From assembly GCF_015832195.1 (NCBI RefSeq), contig NC_052020.1, positions 6,206,254 through 6,270,253 on the forward strand: a stretch of 64,000 bases of DNA. The letters run 5' to 3'. The notes beneath the pieces are model-generated. The model ran no database searches. It saw only the letters and a program-made list of their open reading frames with translations, and was not told where the DNA came from. Position 1 is the first letter of the stretch. Every line of letters starts with the position of its first letter. Source of the DNA: Motacilla alba alba (lineage: Eukaryota; Chordata; Aves; Passeriformes; Motacillidae). The position numbers were made by a program, and so were the translations under genes. Below, in pieces: positions 1-10,515 of the stretch.

Positions 1-3000
1 CCAGACTTTGGCCCAGCCAGTCCAGCACAGGAGATATTTCAGAGAAAACCATTATTAAAATAAACTCCACGCTGCTGTTACTGCTGCTAATGAAGCTGCA
101 GCTTAACTCCATTCTCACTGAGGGCAAGATATTATTCTGTAACTGATTTCAGCCCATTTCAATGTGGCCATTGGATGTTAAGGCACGATTCAACAGGGTC
201 AGGGAAAGGAAAATCAGGATCTGCTACTTATTTTGTGCCCTTCATTAGCATCTGAAAGAGAAGCAAAAGAAAATGAGCAACTTTAACAAAATAAAATACT
301 TGAAGGCATGTTTTGGTTTTTTTTCCCCATTTCTTCAGCTCAATGGGGATCTGCCAGAGCATTGCACTATGACTACTTGAACGTGGCCTCCATTAACAAA
401 CTGCTATTAATTTTAACTTTCTCAGCAACAGTATCACATGTCTAAATTGCTTTGGAGGCTCTCCAACTGATTTGAATGGTATCTGGTCTTAATCAACTTT
501 TCTTATCCTTACTCAAAGAGTTGGTGTTGCAGCAATGCACAAATTTACAAATATTGTGGCAGCTATTTGGACTTTCACAAAGAAGAAAAGGATACATTTA
601 ACCAGCACATGTTTCTAATTCATGGTCTTCAACAAATCAGCATCAAAAAATGCTAATATAAAAACTAAAATAAATAAAAAGCAAAGATGTCCTTAATGGC
701 TATTCATCATTCTTAAGAAGTTACATCCTCACTTATCACTTAAAAGGCTTGGGACCTACTTTCTAAATGTCAAGGCCATTTCTCCATATTTTTCCTCTCA
801 GCACTGCAGCTTTTCCTCTGGCAGTGATTTTCAGGCAAAGCAAAATTTCAGAACTACAAAACTAACAACAGCTGGTTTGGACCCTATTCTCTCTTTTCCC
901 CTTTACAGACAACAGAAGAAGTTTGACTTAGAGACAATTTTCTCTATCCTTATATATCCTTTATTACTATAATTATCTCAAGACAACAGACTAATGTAGG
1001 GCAATGAAAGAAATAATTTAAGATCCTGTTGTGAGCAGACAAAACTCAATTCCCCAGGTTTTAGTAGAGGCAGGTAGCTAAAAACCTGATAAATTACTGC
1101 TGTATCATGTATCTTTCTTAAAATTAGAAGAGAATGGACCAAAAGCAGCACACTAAGAGGGCCGTTGTGATGCATGAGTTGGAAGGAAAAATAACTGCAT
1201 TAGAAATGTTCCAGATCCTATTCAGCAGTGGAAATTAATGGAACATTGTCAATTAGCCTGAAACACTTAGCTTAATGTATTTGGAATTTGCATGATGGAT
1301 GGTTTATGTAACTCCATAACAAAGCTCAGCACGAGAAAATTGGTTTCTTCAACTTCTGAAACTATGTTCATCACGAAGTGAAACAAAGAAAAAATCCGTA
1401 TACACACATCCACATAACATTTTCCAAAGGTAAAGTTGGGCATTTCCCCCTCTACTTAGGCTTTCAAATATTATCCAGAAGTAAAGGCCTTGCTAAAAAG
1501 CCCAAAGGAATAATCTGAGTAGCAGTTTCACAGCAGACACCGCCCAAGCCTAACTCACATGTGGTAGTAGGACTCTGAGGACTGGATTCTAGATTTCAGA
1601 CCTCTGAGACTGCCCCCTGCTATGAACTGCAGGTGCCTTCTGGCCATCACCATCCTGTTCTCTACAGGCAGAGCCACCAGATCACAAAGAGATGAGTGGT
1701 AAGGCAGGGCCACAAGCGGCACTGGGACTGTGCCCGCTGGGCAAAGGGTCAGCCTCCCACTCAGGAGCTGGTTCTTGAAAAGTAAATGAGAAAACGTCCC
1801 TTGCTTGTAACGCTCTTCTTCCTGTAAAACTATCATTAGAGCCCACCTGGTGGTGGTGCTTCTCCTGGGCTAAAGATTGGTTTGTGCAGTGCAAACGACT
1901 TGTGAGTTTATGAAGAACATCTTGTGACCCAGATGCAAACGTCTCAACAGAAGGTTGTTTTGTTTTGGTTGGCTTTTTTTTTTTTAAATTTGGGATACAG
2001 GGTACTTTAAAGAAATCCCAAGTCATTGTAGCATCTCTAGACTAATTTAACATCAGTGTATTCCCCTGATGCAAGTTCAGCCATCTGTAAAACTCCCTAT
2101 GGAGCAAGAAGTCAAGTGCTTAACACATTTTAAAAGTATAAACAATTCATCAACAGCAAAACCTCCCTCAGGTTGCTCGTTTAGAAGCCACATACCAGTG
2201 CAGTTATAGAGTAGTAACTGCATGTCTTGTCTCCACTTTTTCAGGGTTTACTTTAGGAAAAGATTAATTGGAATTAAATCAAATTTACATTCTTACACTT
2301 ACTCCTGTTTTCTGTTGAAAAAAGAAATAACCTGCTTCTTCTGAACTTCATGTGAGCCCCTGACAAAACCTTTGTCGAATAAAACTTTTTATTGAGCATT
2401 TGGCATTTGTCACTGGTATAGCTCCTCCCTTTTTCATTAATCCTGTGTTAAGGGTGAGATGAATTCTGTGCAGTTTCTTCAGCTTAGACCTCCCCCACCA
2501 AAACTGATCAGTGACCTGGAAACTATTAGAAAACCTAGAGAGAGCTACAGATGGCATTTCTGTGGCAGTCCAAAATGTTTAAAATCACTCTCCTCCCAGA
2601 GCCAAACAAAAACAAATGTAGCATAGATGCCATCACATATATTGGAGCTGCACACTCAGTTTTTCACTTTTATTCATAAAACTGAACCACAATCAGGTTA
2701 TGTGCAGCAAGACACCTTCACCCCGTTAGGTTCCATCTGTTCCCTCAGAGAAGAACTTGGAGCTAGGGGAGTATGGAGTTTCCAGGGGATTTGTTGGCAC
2801 TACTTCCACCCTGCTTTCCCCACAAACAGGATATTCCTGCAGCGGGTGCAGAACCTTCCCGGGAACTTCTTCAGAGAGCAGAGGGAGGGCAGATGAGCAG
2901 GGACTGAGAGTGTGTGGGATGAGCTGCCGAGTGAAGGGAGGAGGGCAGGAGAGTTTCAGGTGGAGAGAAGACAGAGTGGTCCAAGGAGAAGGCAGATGGG

Positions 3001-4370
3001 CACACCTTGGCAAGGGCTCTGCAGGGGTGTGGAAGGAGTAGCTGGCGAAAAAGAGGCAAACACCGACACTGAAATCTAGCCAGCTTCAAATTCAAACAGA
3101 TTAAATACCCTGTTGTCTTTTTATTTTGTTATCGGTATACAATTAAAACATCAGTTGTCTCACTTCCAAGCAGGGAACCTCAGAATGATGATTTACTCTG
3201 GACAAGAGCTCTGCCTCCAGAGATATTTACACCTACATAAATTTGGTATGGTTGCTGAAAAATTTATTTTTCAAAACTCCACTCCATAACCAACATTCAT
3301 AATGTACTCCTTCCAAATGGGCCCGAAGATGATGATGGCACCATTTTCTTAGCTGTGGTTTAGAATTCCATATTTAATAGTGACATTTATTAAATATTCA
3401 TTGGAAAAATGCATAATTTATCCCAGTGGCTGGCATAGGTGAAGAGTTCCGTCACTCATGACCTCTGCTTGAGCACTTATCACTATTCATACTCACTCAG
3501 GTGAAGGTTTAATTTTATAACTCTTCATTGTGCCCAAGTTTCCCAATCGATTTAGCACCCACTCATGCTGGCAATCAATAGGTGCCCCTCTGACCTCATC
3601 TGGAAGCCACCAAGAGCCCAGGGCAGAAGGAAAGCAGCCTCTCTCCCATTTTCATCTTTGGAGACTGAGTAGAGCAATTCTGAGTAGAGCAAACCCTGCA
3701 GAAATTCATGGCTGAGGAGCAGTAAGAACAGTTTTTATGACTGCATTAACCAGAACTGGTTTAACAAATGCCCCAGGTGCATTCCTGTGCTGAGCCAGGC
3801 CAGGCTGAACCACCACTGGCAATAATTTATATTAATCTCTTTGATGCTGCTTTGAAAGCACCGACAGTGGTCACTCAGATGTAACTAACAAAGGAGTTGA
3901 AAAAGTAGTTTTACTCGAGCCAATCATTTCTTCTCACTTTGCAGTTACTGAGGTGTAGAAGACAATATGGGACATGGATTTTAGAAAGGAATTACCAGGA
4001 GGTGAATATGGAAGAACTGACTGGTGCAAAGGCAGTCATTGAGCCGCAGATGTGCATCAGTAACTCCACAGTATTAACCTGAACAAAGCAAGAGAGAGAC
4101 CTGTGAGCTCCCTGGTCAACAGGATCAGAACAGTGCAGAAAATTCCATGGCCTGCACAGATCCCTAAATAACTGAGAGCTTTTGCCTTAGGTCCTCCTGC
4201 ACTGTTGGTGACACAGAGAATATTATTTCCTTACATTAGCAGGTGATGCACAACATTCATATTGGATTAAGCACTGAAGTCAATGTGAATTAAGAATTTC
4301 CAGCATTTTATTAGGGTGAGATCCCCTGAACATGTTAAATAGGAATAAAATTTCATCTTTAGTCTCAGTG
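1..4370. other. non-coding stretch, no gene recognised
   Basis: I find no recognisable exon, RNA gene or well-preserved transposon here. Open frames on both strands are short (under about 115 codons), lack splice context and have no domain signature. The region around 2750-3050 is locally G/purine-rich on the plus strand, which explains its overlapping frames. Confidence 0.6.
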
Positions 4371-4405
<35 letters not shown>

Positions 4406-4416
4406 ATGTATGTATA

Positions 4417-4462
<46 letters not shown>
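4371..4462. repeat. TA/TG dinucleotide microsatellite
   Basis: About 92 bp of alternating pyrimidine-purine sequence: a TA run, an interrupted TG/TATG core, then a second long TA run. The frame reading Tyr/Ile/His through it on the minus strand is a repeat artefact. Confidence 0.95.
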
Positions 4463-4466
<4 letters not shown>

Positions 4467-5139
4467 TATACAAATCAAAAATATTCAAAAATATTTCCAT
4501 TAATTTGCTTGTAACTGCAGTTCAAATACCAGATAACTGTCTGGTAACTGTCAAATGAACAGATTAAAATTGTACATTTTCCTCATTTAGTCCCTTTCCT
4601 ACAACAGTCAAGGAAAACACCAGGAAAAAAGCCCAGCAGCAGAATTTCATTTACAATTCCCAGCCTTGAAACTTTGGTACTACAGACACATAACAAATCT
4701 CAAAAACAGCCAGCTTAATAACAAATTGTTTAAGTTCTAACATTTCAAATGCTGCTATCTCCCAGCTGTAAGGCAATTACAAAAGGCAACTGAGACTATC
4801 TTTGCAGACGTGTTTTTGGACTTGTAGGCAGTTACGCTGACATAAACCCAATGCAGTGCCACTTAAATCAATTAAATTTGATGGGCACAAAGTTGGAGAA
4901 GAATCACAATATTGACATCCAAAAGTTAGCAGAAGGTACATCTTATTCAGCAAATATCAAGCATTACCTTAAGCCTTTTTTATTTCCATTTACAAAATTT
5001 TAAAAACACTCTATGGTGCGTGGCAAATGATCAGCTACAAATGCCTCATTCCCAAGAAGCAAAACAGTTCAATTTCATGAACTCCTTTCTTCAGAATTAA
5101 CAATCAGTGGAAATGAATCGTGTGCTCCTAACTTAAAAT
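4463..5139. other. non-coding stretch, nothing recognised
   Basis: AT-rich unique-looking sequence between a microsatellite and a CR1 remnant. No coding frame, RNA gene or repeat could be supported. Confidence 0.5.
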
Positions 5140-5255
5140 GTCATAGAATAATTCCTGTAATATCCACATCAAATGAATGGTCTGGGGTTGGAAGGACTTG
5201 CTGGTGACTTCAGAATCACCTTCTGCAAGATGAAATTGGAAAACCACCAATAGCA
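5140..5255 (-). mobile_element. degraded CR1 LINE 3' end
   Basis: Read on the plus strand, a CATAGAAT motif is followed by a GGTCTGGGGTTGGAAGGAC segment. This is the reverse complement of the characteristic CR1 3' end, in which a 'ttccaaccc' motif precedes ATTCTATG-type terminal repeats. The remainder is too diverged to place boundaries exactly. CR1 is the dominant LINE of birds. Confidence 0.5.
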
Positions 5256-6568
5256 ACAATTTTCTTCTTTTACTTTCTGTCTATAAAAGATTTCCATCAA
5301 TACTGGATCAAGAAAATAATTTAAGTAAATCTACAATAAACCATAGACTAGCTGAAATATGAAAATGAGCACACAAGATAAAAAAAAAATTCTTTCAAAA
5401 AGCATCTGAATATATTCATTTAGTTCCTATTCATCCCTTTGTGAAACATCACAAATCTGAACTTCTGGCCTGTAGATTTTGGCCTGGATGTTCTACATCA
5501 CTTCTCCGAGAACTGAGAGCAGAAGGTGATAGCAAGAGTTCAACATCCTCTTCCACTTCTGTACTCTGCATTACTAAGATATAAATAGGAAAATTAATTA
5601 TTTTTCTGAACAGCATGTAGTGAGCAGCAAGGGGTTAACCACCTCTGACATAATCTGGTCCCTGACTTCCACACATCTTCTCATCTAAGACACAAAATAT
5701 GTAATAGGCAAATGTGGTGAGTGATGAAGATCAAGGGAATAGGTATCAGATTTTAGTGGAGATTATCTGCATGTAAAATTCCCAAGCAGAATGATCCTAG
5801 TGCTGAGTAGTACACAAGGTTTATTTGGAAACACGGTCATGAGGAAGAGCTGCTTGCTCAGTCTTTGCAATGTCTTCCACAGCAGCCCAAAATGATCAGC
5901 ACATAGATAAATGTCAGACAATTCCCTTTTCTGGCCCAGAGATGGGGCAACGGAGAGGCATTTTAAAAACTTTTATTCCACTTTCAGTCTCATGTGAGGG
6001 GTGAGACAATACAGATGTTATAATTCACACCATCACAATCAGAAGCCAATTATTTCTTAATTACCATACACTATAAGCATTTCTTGGCCTATCAGCTTTT
6101 GCCACACCATGCTGTAGATACCTTAAAGCCAATCATCTAAAACTACCCCTCGTGGGTCCCACTACAATGCATCTTTCATAGTTCTGTTTGTCCAAAGTAT
6201 CCAGTCTTATTTGCAAGGCCACCCTTTGAAACTTGTTTCTATTTCCATTTCTCTCTCAACAATATCTGTCCTATTCCTGAGTCAGCATTTCCTGTCTCAA
6301 AGTTTGCATACAGATGCACACTCTGGGAGCTTTCTGTCAGGCCCTCAGAACTCTCTACAAATCCATTTCCCACAGGTAAATTCTAGGAAAAGTCCTATAG
6401 TCCATCTGTAATCTGTCCTGAAATAAGACACGTGTGAATTTCTCTGCAGTCTAATAGACTAGTGTTAGAATAAATACCAAATACTGCTCAGAAAAGCCAA
6501 ATCTCGAGTTCTACACCAGAATTTTCTACTTATTTATCACTAAGTGAAACTAATGTCACTTTTTCCAG
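5256..6568. other. non-coding stretch, nothing recognised
   Basis: No supported gene or repeat. A frame at 6211-6411 has no splice context or domain character and is treated as chance. Confidence 0.5.
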
Positions 6569-6718
6569 CTCCATCAGGCCACACCCCACACTGCCATCAT
6601 CCAGTTTGCAGCAGAGGTGGTGGCAGAGCTCCTCCATATGTCAGTGTGTGACCCAGCCCTGGGCAGGCAGCAGCTCCTCCCTCCCTCTGCTGATGAGCAG
6701 GAGCTGTACCTGGCACAG
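6569..6718 (+). CDS. candidate orphan internal exon (50 codons)
   Basis: The segment is bounded on the left by a pyrimidine-rich acceptor (ttttccag) and on the right by CAG|GTAAAT, a strong donor. It is exactly 150 nt, is open in one frame from the first to the last codon (phase 0/0), and an in-frame stop lies just upstream at 6551-6553. It is clearly richer in G+C than its AT-rich surroundings. The peptide contains an amphipathic-helix-like stretch (IIQFAAEVVAELL), then ALGRQQLLPPSADEQELYLAQ. I do not recognise the family. The helix resembles a generic packing or docking helix and gives no specific function. No partner exons were identified nearby. A hypermutated LTR begins about 100 bp downstream. 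It could be a real exon of an unidentified plus-strand gene, a decayed exon, or chance. A 50-codon open frame with both splice signals is suggestive only. Confidence 0.35.
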
Positions 6719-6814
6719 GTAAATGCTGCTACCAACAAGCACAGCACAGAATCATGTACCCAACCCAGTCTGTACCTGGGTCATGAGTTCATCCTCACAC
6801 AAAACACCATTTAA

Positions 6815-7650
6815 TGGTGAATTTTGTTTTGGTTTTTTTTTTTTTTTTTAGTTAGGGTTGGGATGAAATGTGTATGAAAGTATTTTTGTTTGGATTTAGA
6901 TGTTTATTAATTTTATTTATATTTTATTTATATAATAATATTTATATTTTATTTATAAAATACTTCATTTGTAGTTATTTATATACTATATATTTATATA
7001 TGTTATTTATTATATATATTATTTATTTATATTTATATAAATTGTGAGTTTTATAATATTTTATTTTAATAAGTTAAAAATAGAGTTGTATTTTTAATAA
7101 GGTATTTTAAGTATAAATTGTTTAATTAGGAAATGATACTTAAATTATTTCTACTTTTTGCTTAATAACTAATCACTTGTGGTTTATAATGTGGATTTTT
7201 TTATTTAATTATATAATACTAAAATTTATGAAGAAGAAGGTGAAGAAGAAGGATTAGTCACTACTTAAAAACTTTTATTTTATTATACATATATTTTTAT
7301 AGAATCATATGTTATTGTAGAATCACCATCTCTGGATGTGTTCAGAAAAAGCCTGGAGATGGCACTTGGTGCTGTAGTCTAGTTGAAGTGTTAGGGCATA
7401 GCTTGGACTCAATGATCTTAGAGGTCTCTTCCTACCTCATTATTCTGTGATTCTAAAACCTTTAAACTCCAATTTTTTTAATCATATAATATTATAGACT
7501 TCCATTTAAAATACATACTCATAATCTTAATTCTATCCTTTCATTCTAAAATTCGTTTTTACGACCTCAAATCAAATACAATATTTTCTTAAAAATCAAT
7601 ATCCATCAATACAAAAAAATCTAAAACTCTCAATAACCAAAATTCCAACA
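6815..7650 (-). mobile_element. hypermutated ERV LTR, interrupted by CR1
   Basis: This is homologous to the LTR at 15751-16326 over most of its length. The 5' end (minus strand, TGTTGGAA) is at 7650. The 3' end is near 6815 and less certain. Compared with the other copy, almost every plus-strand C is T in the left portion and almost every plus-strand G is A in the right portion. By hand count, 6901-7260 has about 12 C and 36 G, and 7501-7650 has about 33 C and 2 G. An extra AT-rich expansion (about 6905-7045) has no counterpart in the other copy. A CR1 fragment sits at 7301-7450. No viral protein-coding remnant is visible, so it is probably a solo LTR. No clear target-site duplication was found. 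Confidence 0.8.
7301..7450 (+). mobile_element. CR1 LINE 3'-end fragment inserted in LTR
   Basis: It contains the CR1 3' module: 'agaatcaccatctctggatgtgttca', then a segment ending in 'ttggactcaatgatcttagaggtctcttcc' and 'attctgtgattct'. LTR homology stops at 7300 and resumes at about 7450, so the CR1 was inserted into the LTR or replaced a few bases of it. Its base composition is ordinary, unlike the LTR on either side. Confidence 0.85.
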
Positions 7651-7667
7651 CCTGGGGTTTTTCAGGG

Positions 7668-7685
7668 TTTTTTTTTTTTTTTTTT
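7668..7685. repeat. T18 homopolymer
   Basis: An uninterrupted run of 18 T on the plus strand, between the hypermutated LTR and the nested LTR pair. Read on the minus strand it could be a poly(A) tail or linker of a retroposed segment covering about 7690-7880, but no parent transcript was recognised. Confidence 0.8.
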
Positions 7686-7879
7686 GGCTGAGAACTGAAC
7701 ACTTCTTTGGGGCTGCAAGACAGCCCAAAAGCATCCCCCTTTCCCAAAATACCTCCTTCCCAGTGTGGCTGCTGCCCTCCCATGCCATCCCTCTGCAACC
7801 AGAGCACCACGGCAGCTCTGGAAAACTCACCTGGGAGAAGAGCACACAGCAAACTGCCTGGGGCTGAACGCCTCTGGTA

Positions 7880-8719
7880 GAGTAGAAACAGGTGATTCCC
7901 CCAGCCAGGGAATTGTGTGCTCTGACTCCACGATTCAGGAATGCTGAACCATTGCTTTATTAAGCTATACTATATTGTATTAAAGAGATGCTATGCTATG
8001 CTGTTGGATATCAACATGGCATCTCCCAGGGCGGGGAGAAATGGCAAGGAGGACTCCATTGATATCAGAGGGCTAATTAATTACTTTATTATATTATTCT
8101 ATATTACCCTACATCTAGACTGAATCTCCACAAACACTCTACTGCACAGAATCTCGTGACTGTCGCCCAACAGTCCCAACACACACACATGGATTCAACA
8201 GCTCAATGAATCAAAATGCTCACACCAGAATCCAATTACCAAACCCCTTCAGGTAAACAATCTTCCATGATGCATTCCCTTTGTGCACAAACGCAGGCAC
8301 AGCAAATGAGATAAGAATTGCTTTTTCTTTCTCTGAGGCTCCTCGCTGTGATTCCCAGAAAACATCCTTGGGAAGTTGTGCCTTGCTTTTCTCTTTGAAG
8401 AGATGTGGCCACACTATTCTAAATAAATACTATGCTAAAGAATACTAAAGAAAAACCCCGAGACTGTCTGAGACAGCCAGGACACAGCTTTGACCCAACT
8501 GGCCAAGGAAACAAAACAACCCTCGCTGGTGTCCAATAACCAAATCACTTTGGCTAAACAATCTCCATAACACATTCCACATGTGCCAAACAACAGGAGC
8601 AGCAAATAGAGACAAGAATTGTTTTCTCATCTTCCCTGAGCTTCTCACTGCCTTCCCCAGGAAAACTCCTTGGGAGAGAGGATTATGTCTCTCTCTGTTC
8701 AGAGAAAGTGAGTACCACA
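7880..8719 (-). mobile_element. outer ERV LTR, split by a related LTR
   Basis: Minus-strand LTR whose 5' end (TGTGGTACTCAC...) is at 8719. The segment 8414-8719 is its U3/R part, including the 'aaacaatctc..aacacattccacatgtg' and 'agcaaat..gacaagaattgttttctc' blocks typical of passerine LTRs. The homologous second half resumes at 8001 and runs leftward through an AATAAAG polyadenylation-like motif and a GGAGTCAGAG block to about 7880. The interruption is the inner LTR at 8002-8413. The 3' boundary of the outer element is not certain, and no internal retroviral genes are seen. Confidence 0.75.
8002..8413 (-). mobile_element. inner solo LTR (412 bp) nested in older LTR
   Basis: Minus-strand LTR with TG...CA ends: TGTGGCCACATC at 8413 and ...ATATCCAACA at 8002. 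It is about 70% similar (by eye) to 8414-8719 over U3, giving an imperfect direct repeat offset by about 306 bp. Its minus-strand R/U5 part includes an AATAAAG motif and a GGAGTC block. Flanking hexamers CTATGC (7996-8001) and CTATTC (8414-8419) match at 5 of 6 positions and are read as a decayed target-site duplication, the size expected for an ERVK-like element. Confidence 0.75.
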
Positions 8720-10269
8720 TTCTGACACTTCAGGTCTGCCACTGCTCCAGTGTCCTGAGATCCTGATGCTGAATCCCTCAGCAAAGCTTTCCAGGCAAGG
8801 GAGAGCAGAAAAGGCAGTAAGAGGGGGCTCAAGGAAATTTTCAGGAAATGAAAATGAGATTACTGTGATGCGTTCTCCCAGCATCCTGTGATGCGGAGCT
8901 CAGGCAAACTTCGAGGCAGAGAACATCTTTGTATTTATCAGCCCTAAGAGAGTTCCTCACCCATTCATTTCTTTGAACTGCTCTTGAAAGCTGTGTAAGC
9001 TTTCAGAATTTATGCCATCTTATTGGAAAGGTTTCCACCGCCTGACAACATTGGGTGAAGAGCACAGAAGTAAAAATGAAGATTAGGTTACTACTGAGGG
9101 CTTATTTTCTCTGTGTTCTTTCTACACCTTGACAATATATCAGCCTTACTCTCTAGCTTCTTAATTGTGATGTGTTTATTTTCCTCCTTTTTCCCCCCTT
9201 CCCTCTCTTGTTCTTTTATGTTTAATCTGCTGGAGTCACCAGCCATTGTATCTTCCTCTTTGAGAACAAGTTCACCTCTTGGCAGGGTATTTTCCCTGCT
9301 TCTTGCAGCCTCCTTGTTCTGCTCTTTAAAAACGACACTTTATTTCTGGGGTTTGCTTTTCAAAACATTTTGATAAGTAGGTTAACACTGTTTTTCTGGT
9401 TCAGCATCCTTGGATAGTCCCCATTCTGCCTGCAAGATATTTACTTTGGTTTAAAAACAATTCCACATCATTTTAAGTGTTAGGTATCATCATTTTAATC
9501 ACTTTTTTGAATTCAGGGAAGTCTGTCCCTCCTGTGTACATTTCCACTCCTCCAGAGAGTTCTTTAACCTTGATGAAATTGTTCCACTCACCTTCGTGGG
9601 CTCTCTCCCACATTCCCAGCTGCACATGGAATCTTTCCTGCTCCATCTCTTTACCTGTGTGCACCTCCAAAGGGAGCCACAGGCTGAACGCTGCAGAAAA
9701 AAGCCAAGTACAGCATCAAAATCTCATTTCAACCCTCAAGTGGCCTGTGATTATACAGGATAATCCCAGATTAACTCCCTCAGTGCAGAATTAGCATAAT
9801 TTGGGTGAGTTTGTTCAAGCCACGACACCAAGTATTGTGACCTCTTAGTGCCAGTTTTTGCCTGCCTTTCAAAGCAAATCTTAATCCTTTTTTTTTTTTT
9901 TTCCAGCCACCAAGCCACAACAGCTTCTGGAGATTTACCTGAAAGGACTGATAATGAGTTGTAGTCCACCAAATATGACACTGCCAACATCTCAACCTAC
10001 CAGTTTTATGGGAAAAAAAATAAGAGAAAACAGAGTAAAGAGCAGTTTGATGCCTATTAGAAACAAATCACACTCTGAACTACAGTTCATGCAAGAGTTT
10101 AATCAGCAGGGAACATGATGGCAAATAATAAATAATAAAATTAAGCCCCATTTTGAGAAATATTAAGCAATCTTCCATTTGTTTCAAAACAGTGGCTTTA
10201 CCATCACTTTTGCAGAAGCAGATCCTCATTAAAAATATTGCTCTGAATTTCTTTAAAACTCTAAAAATA
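8720..10269. other. non-coding stretch, nothing recognised
   Basis: No supported gene. Frames of 105 codons at 9477-9794 (plus) and shorter ones on the minus strand around 9751-9995 lack splice context and domain features. A T-rich tract occurs at about 9889-9902. Confidence 0.5.
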
Positions 10270-10515
10270 CACAGTGCATACTTATATAATATAATAGTAA
10301 ACTATAATATTGTACTAATATATGATATTATTACCATACTATAATAATAATATATAGTGTATATTAGCATATATTATAATATAGTATAAAATGGAATATA
10401 TTATTAATATACTATAATATAGTATATTATAATGTTATAGTGCAATAAATAATATGCTATAATATTATTAATATATTATAATATAATAATACACTTATAT
10501 AATATATTTATGTAA
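10270..10515. repeat. AT-only palindromic low-complexity tract
   Basis: About 245 bp made almost wholly of A and T, built from irregular ATAATATA/TATTATAGTATA motifs that are largely self-complementary. It probably arose by microsatellite expansion. It could form cruciforms and is likely to be hard to assemble. Confidence 0.85.

Noticed and set aside
4267..4500. Minus-strand frame with Tyr/Ile/His repeats
   Set aside because: It is the translation of the TA/TG microsatellite.
7690..7880. Possible retroposed transcript ending in the T18/A18 run
   Set aside because: No parent gene recognised and no target duplication found. The segment could equally be outer-LTR or ERV leader sequence.
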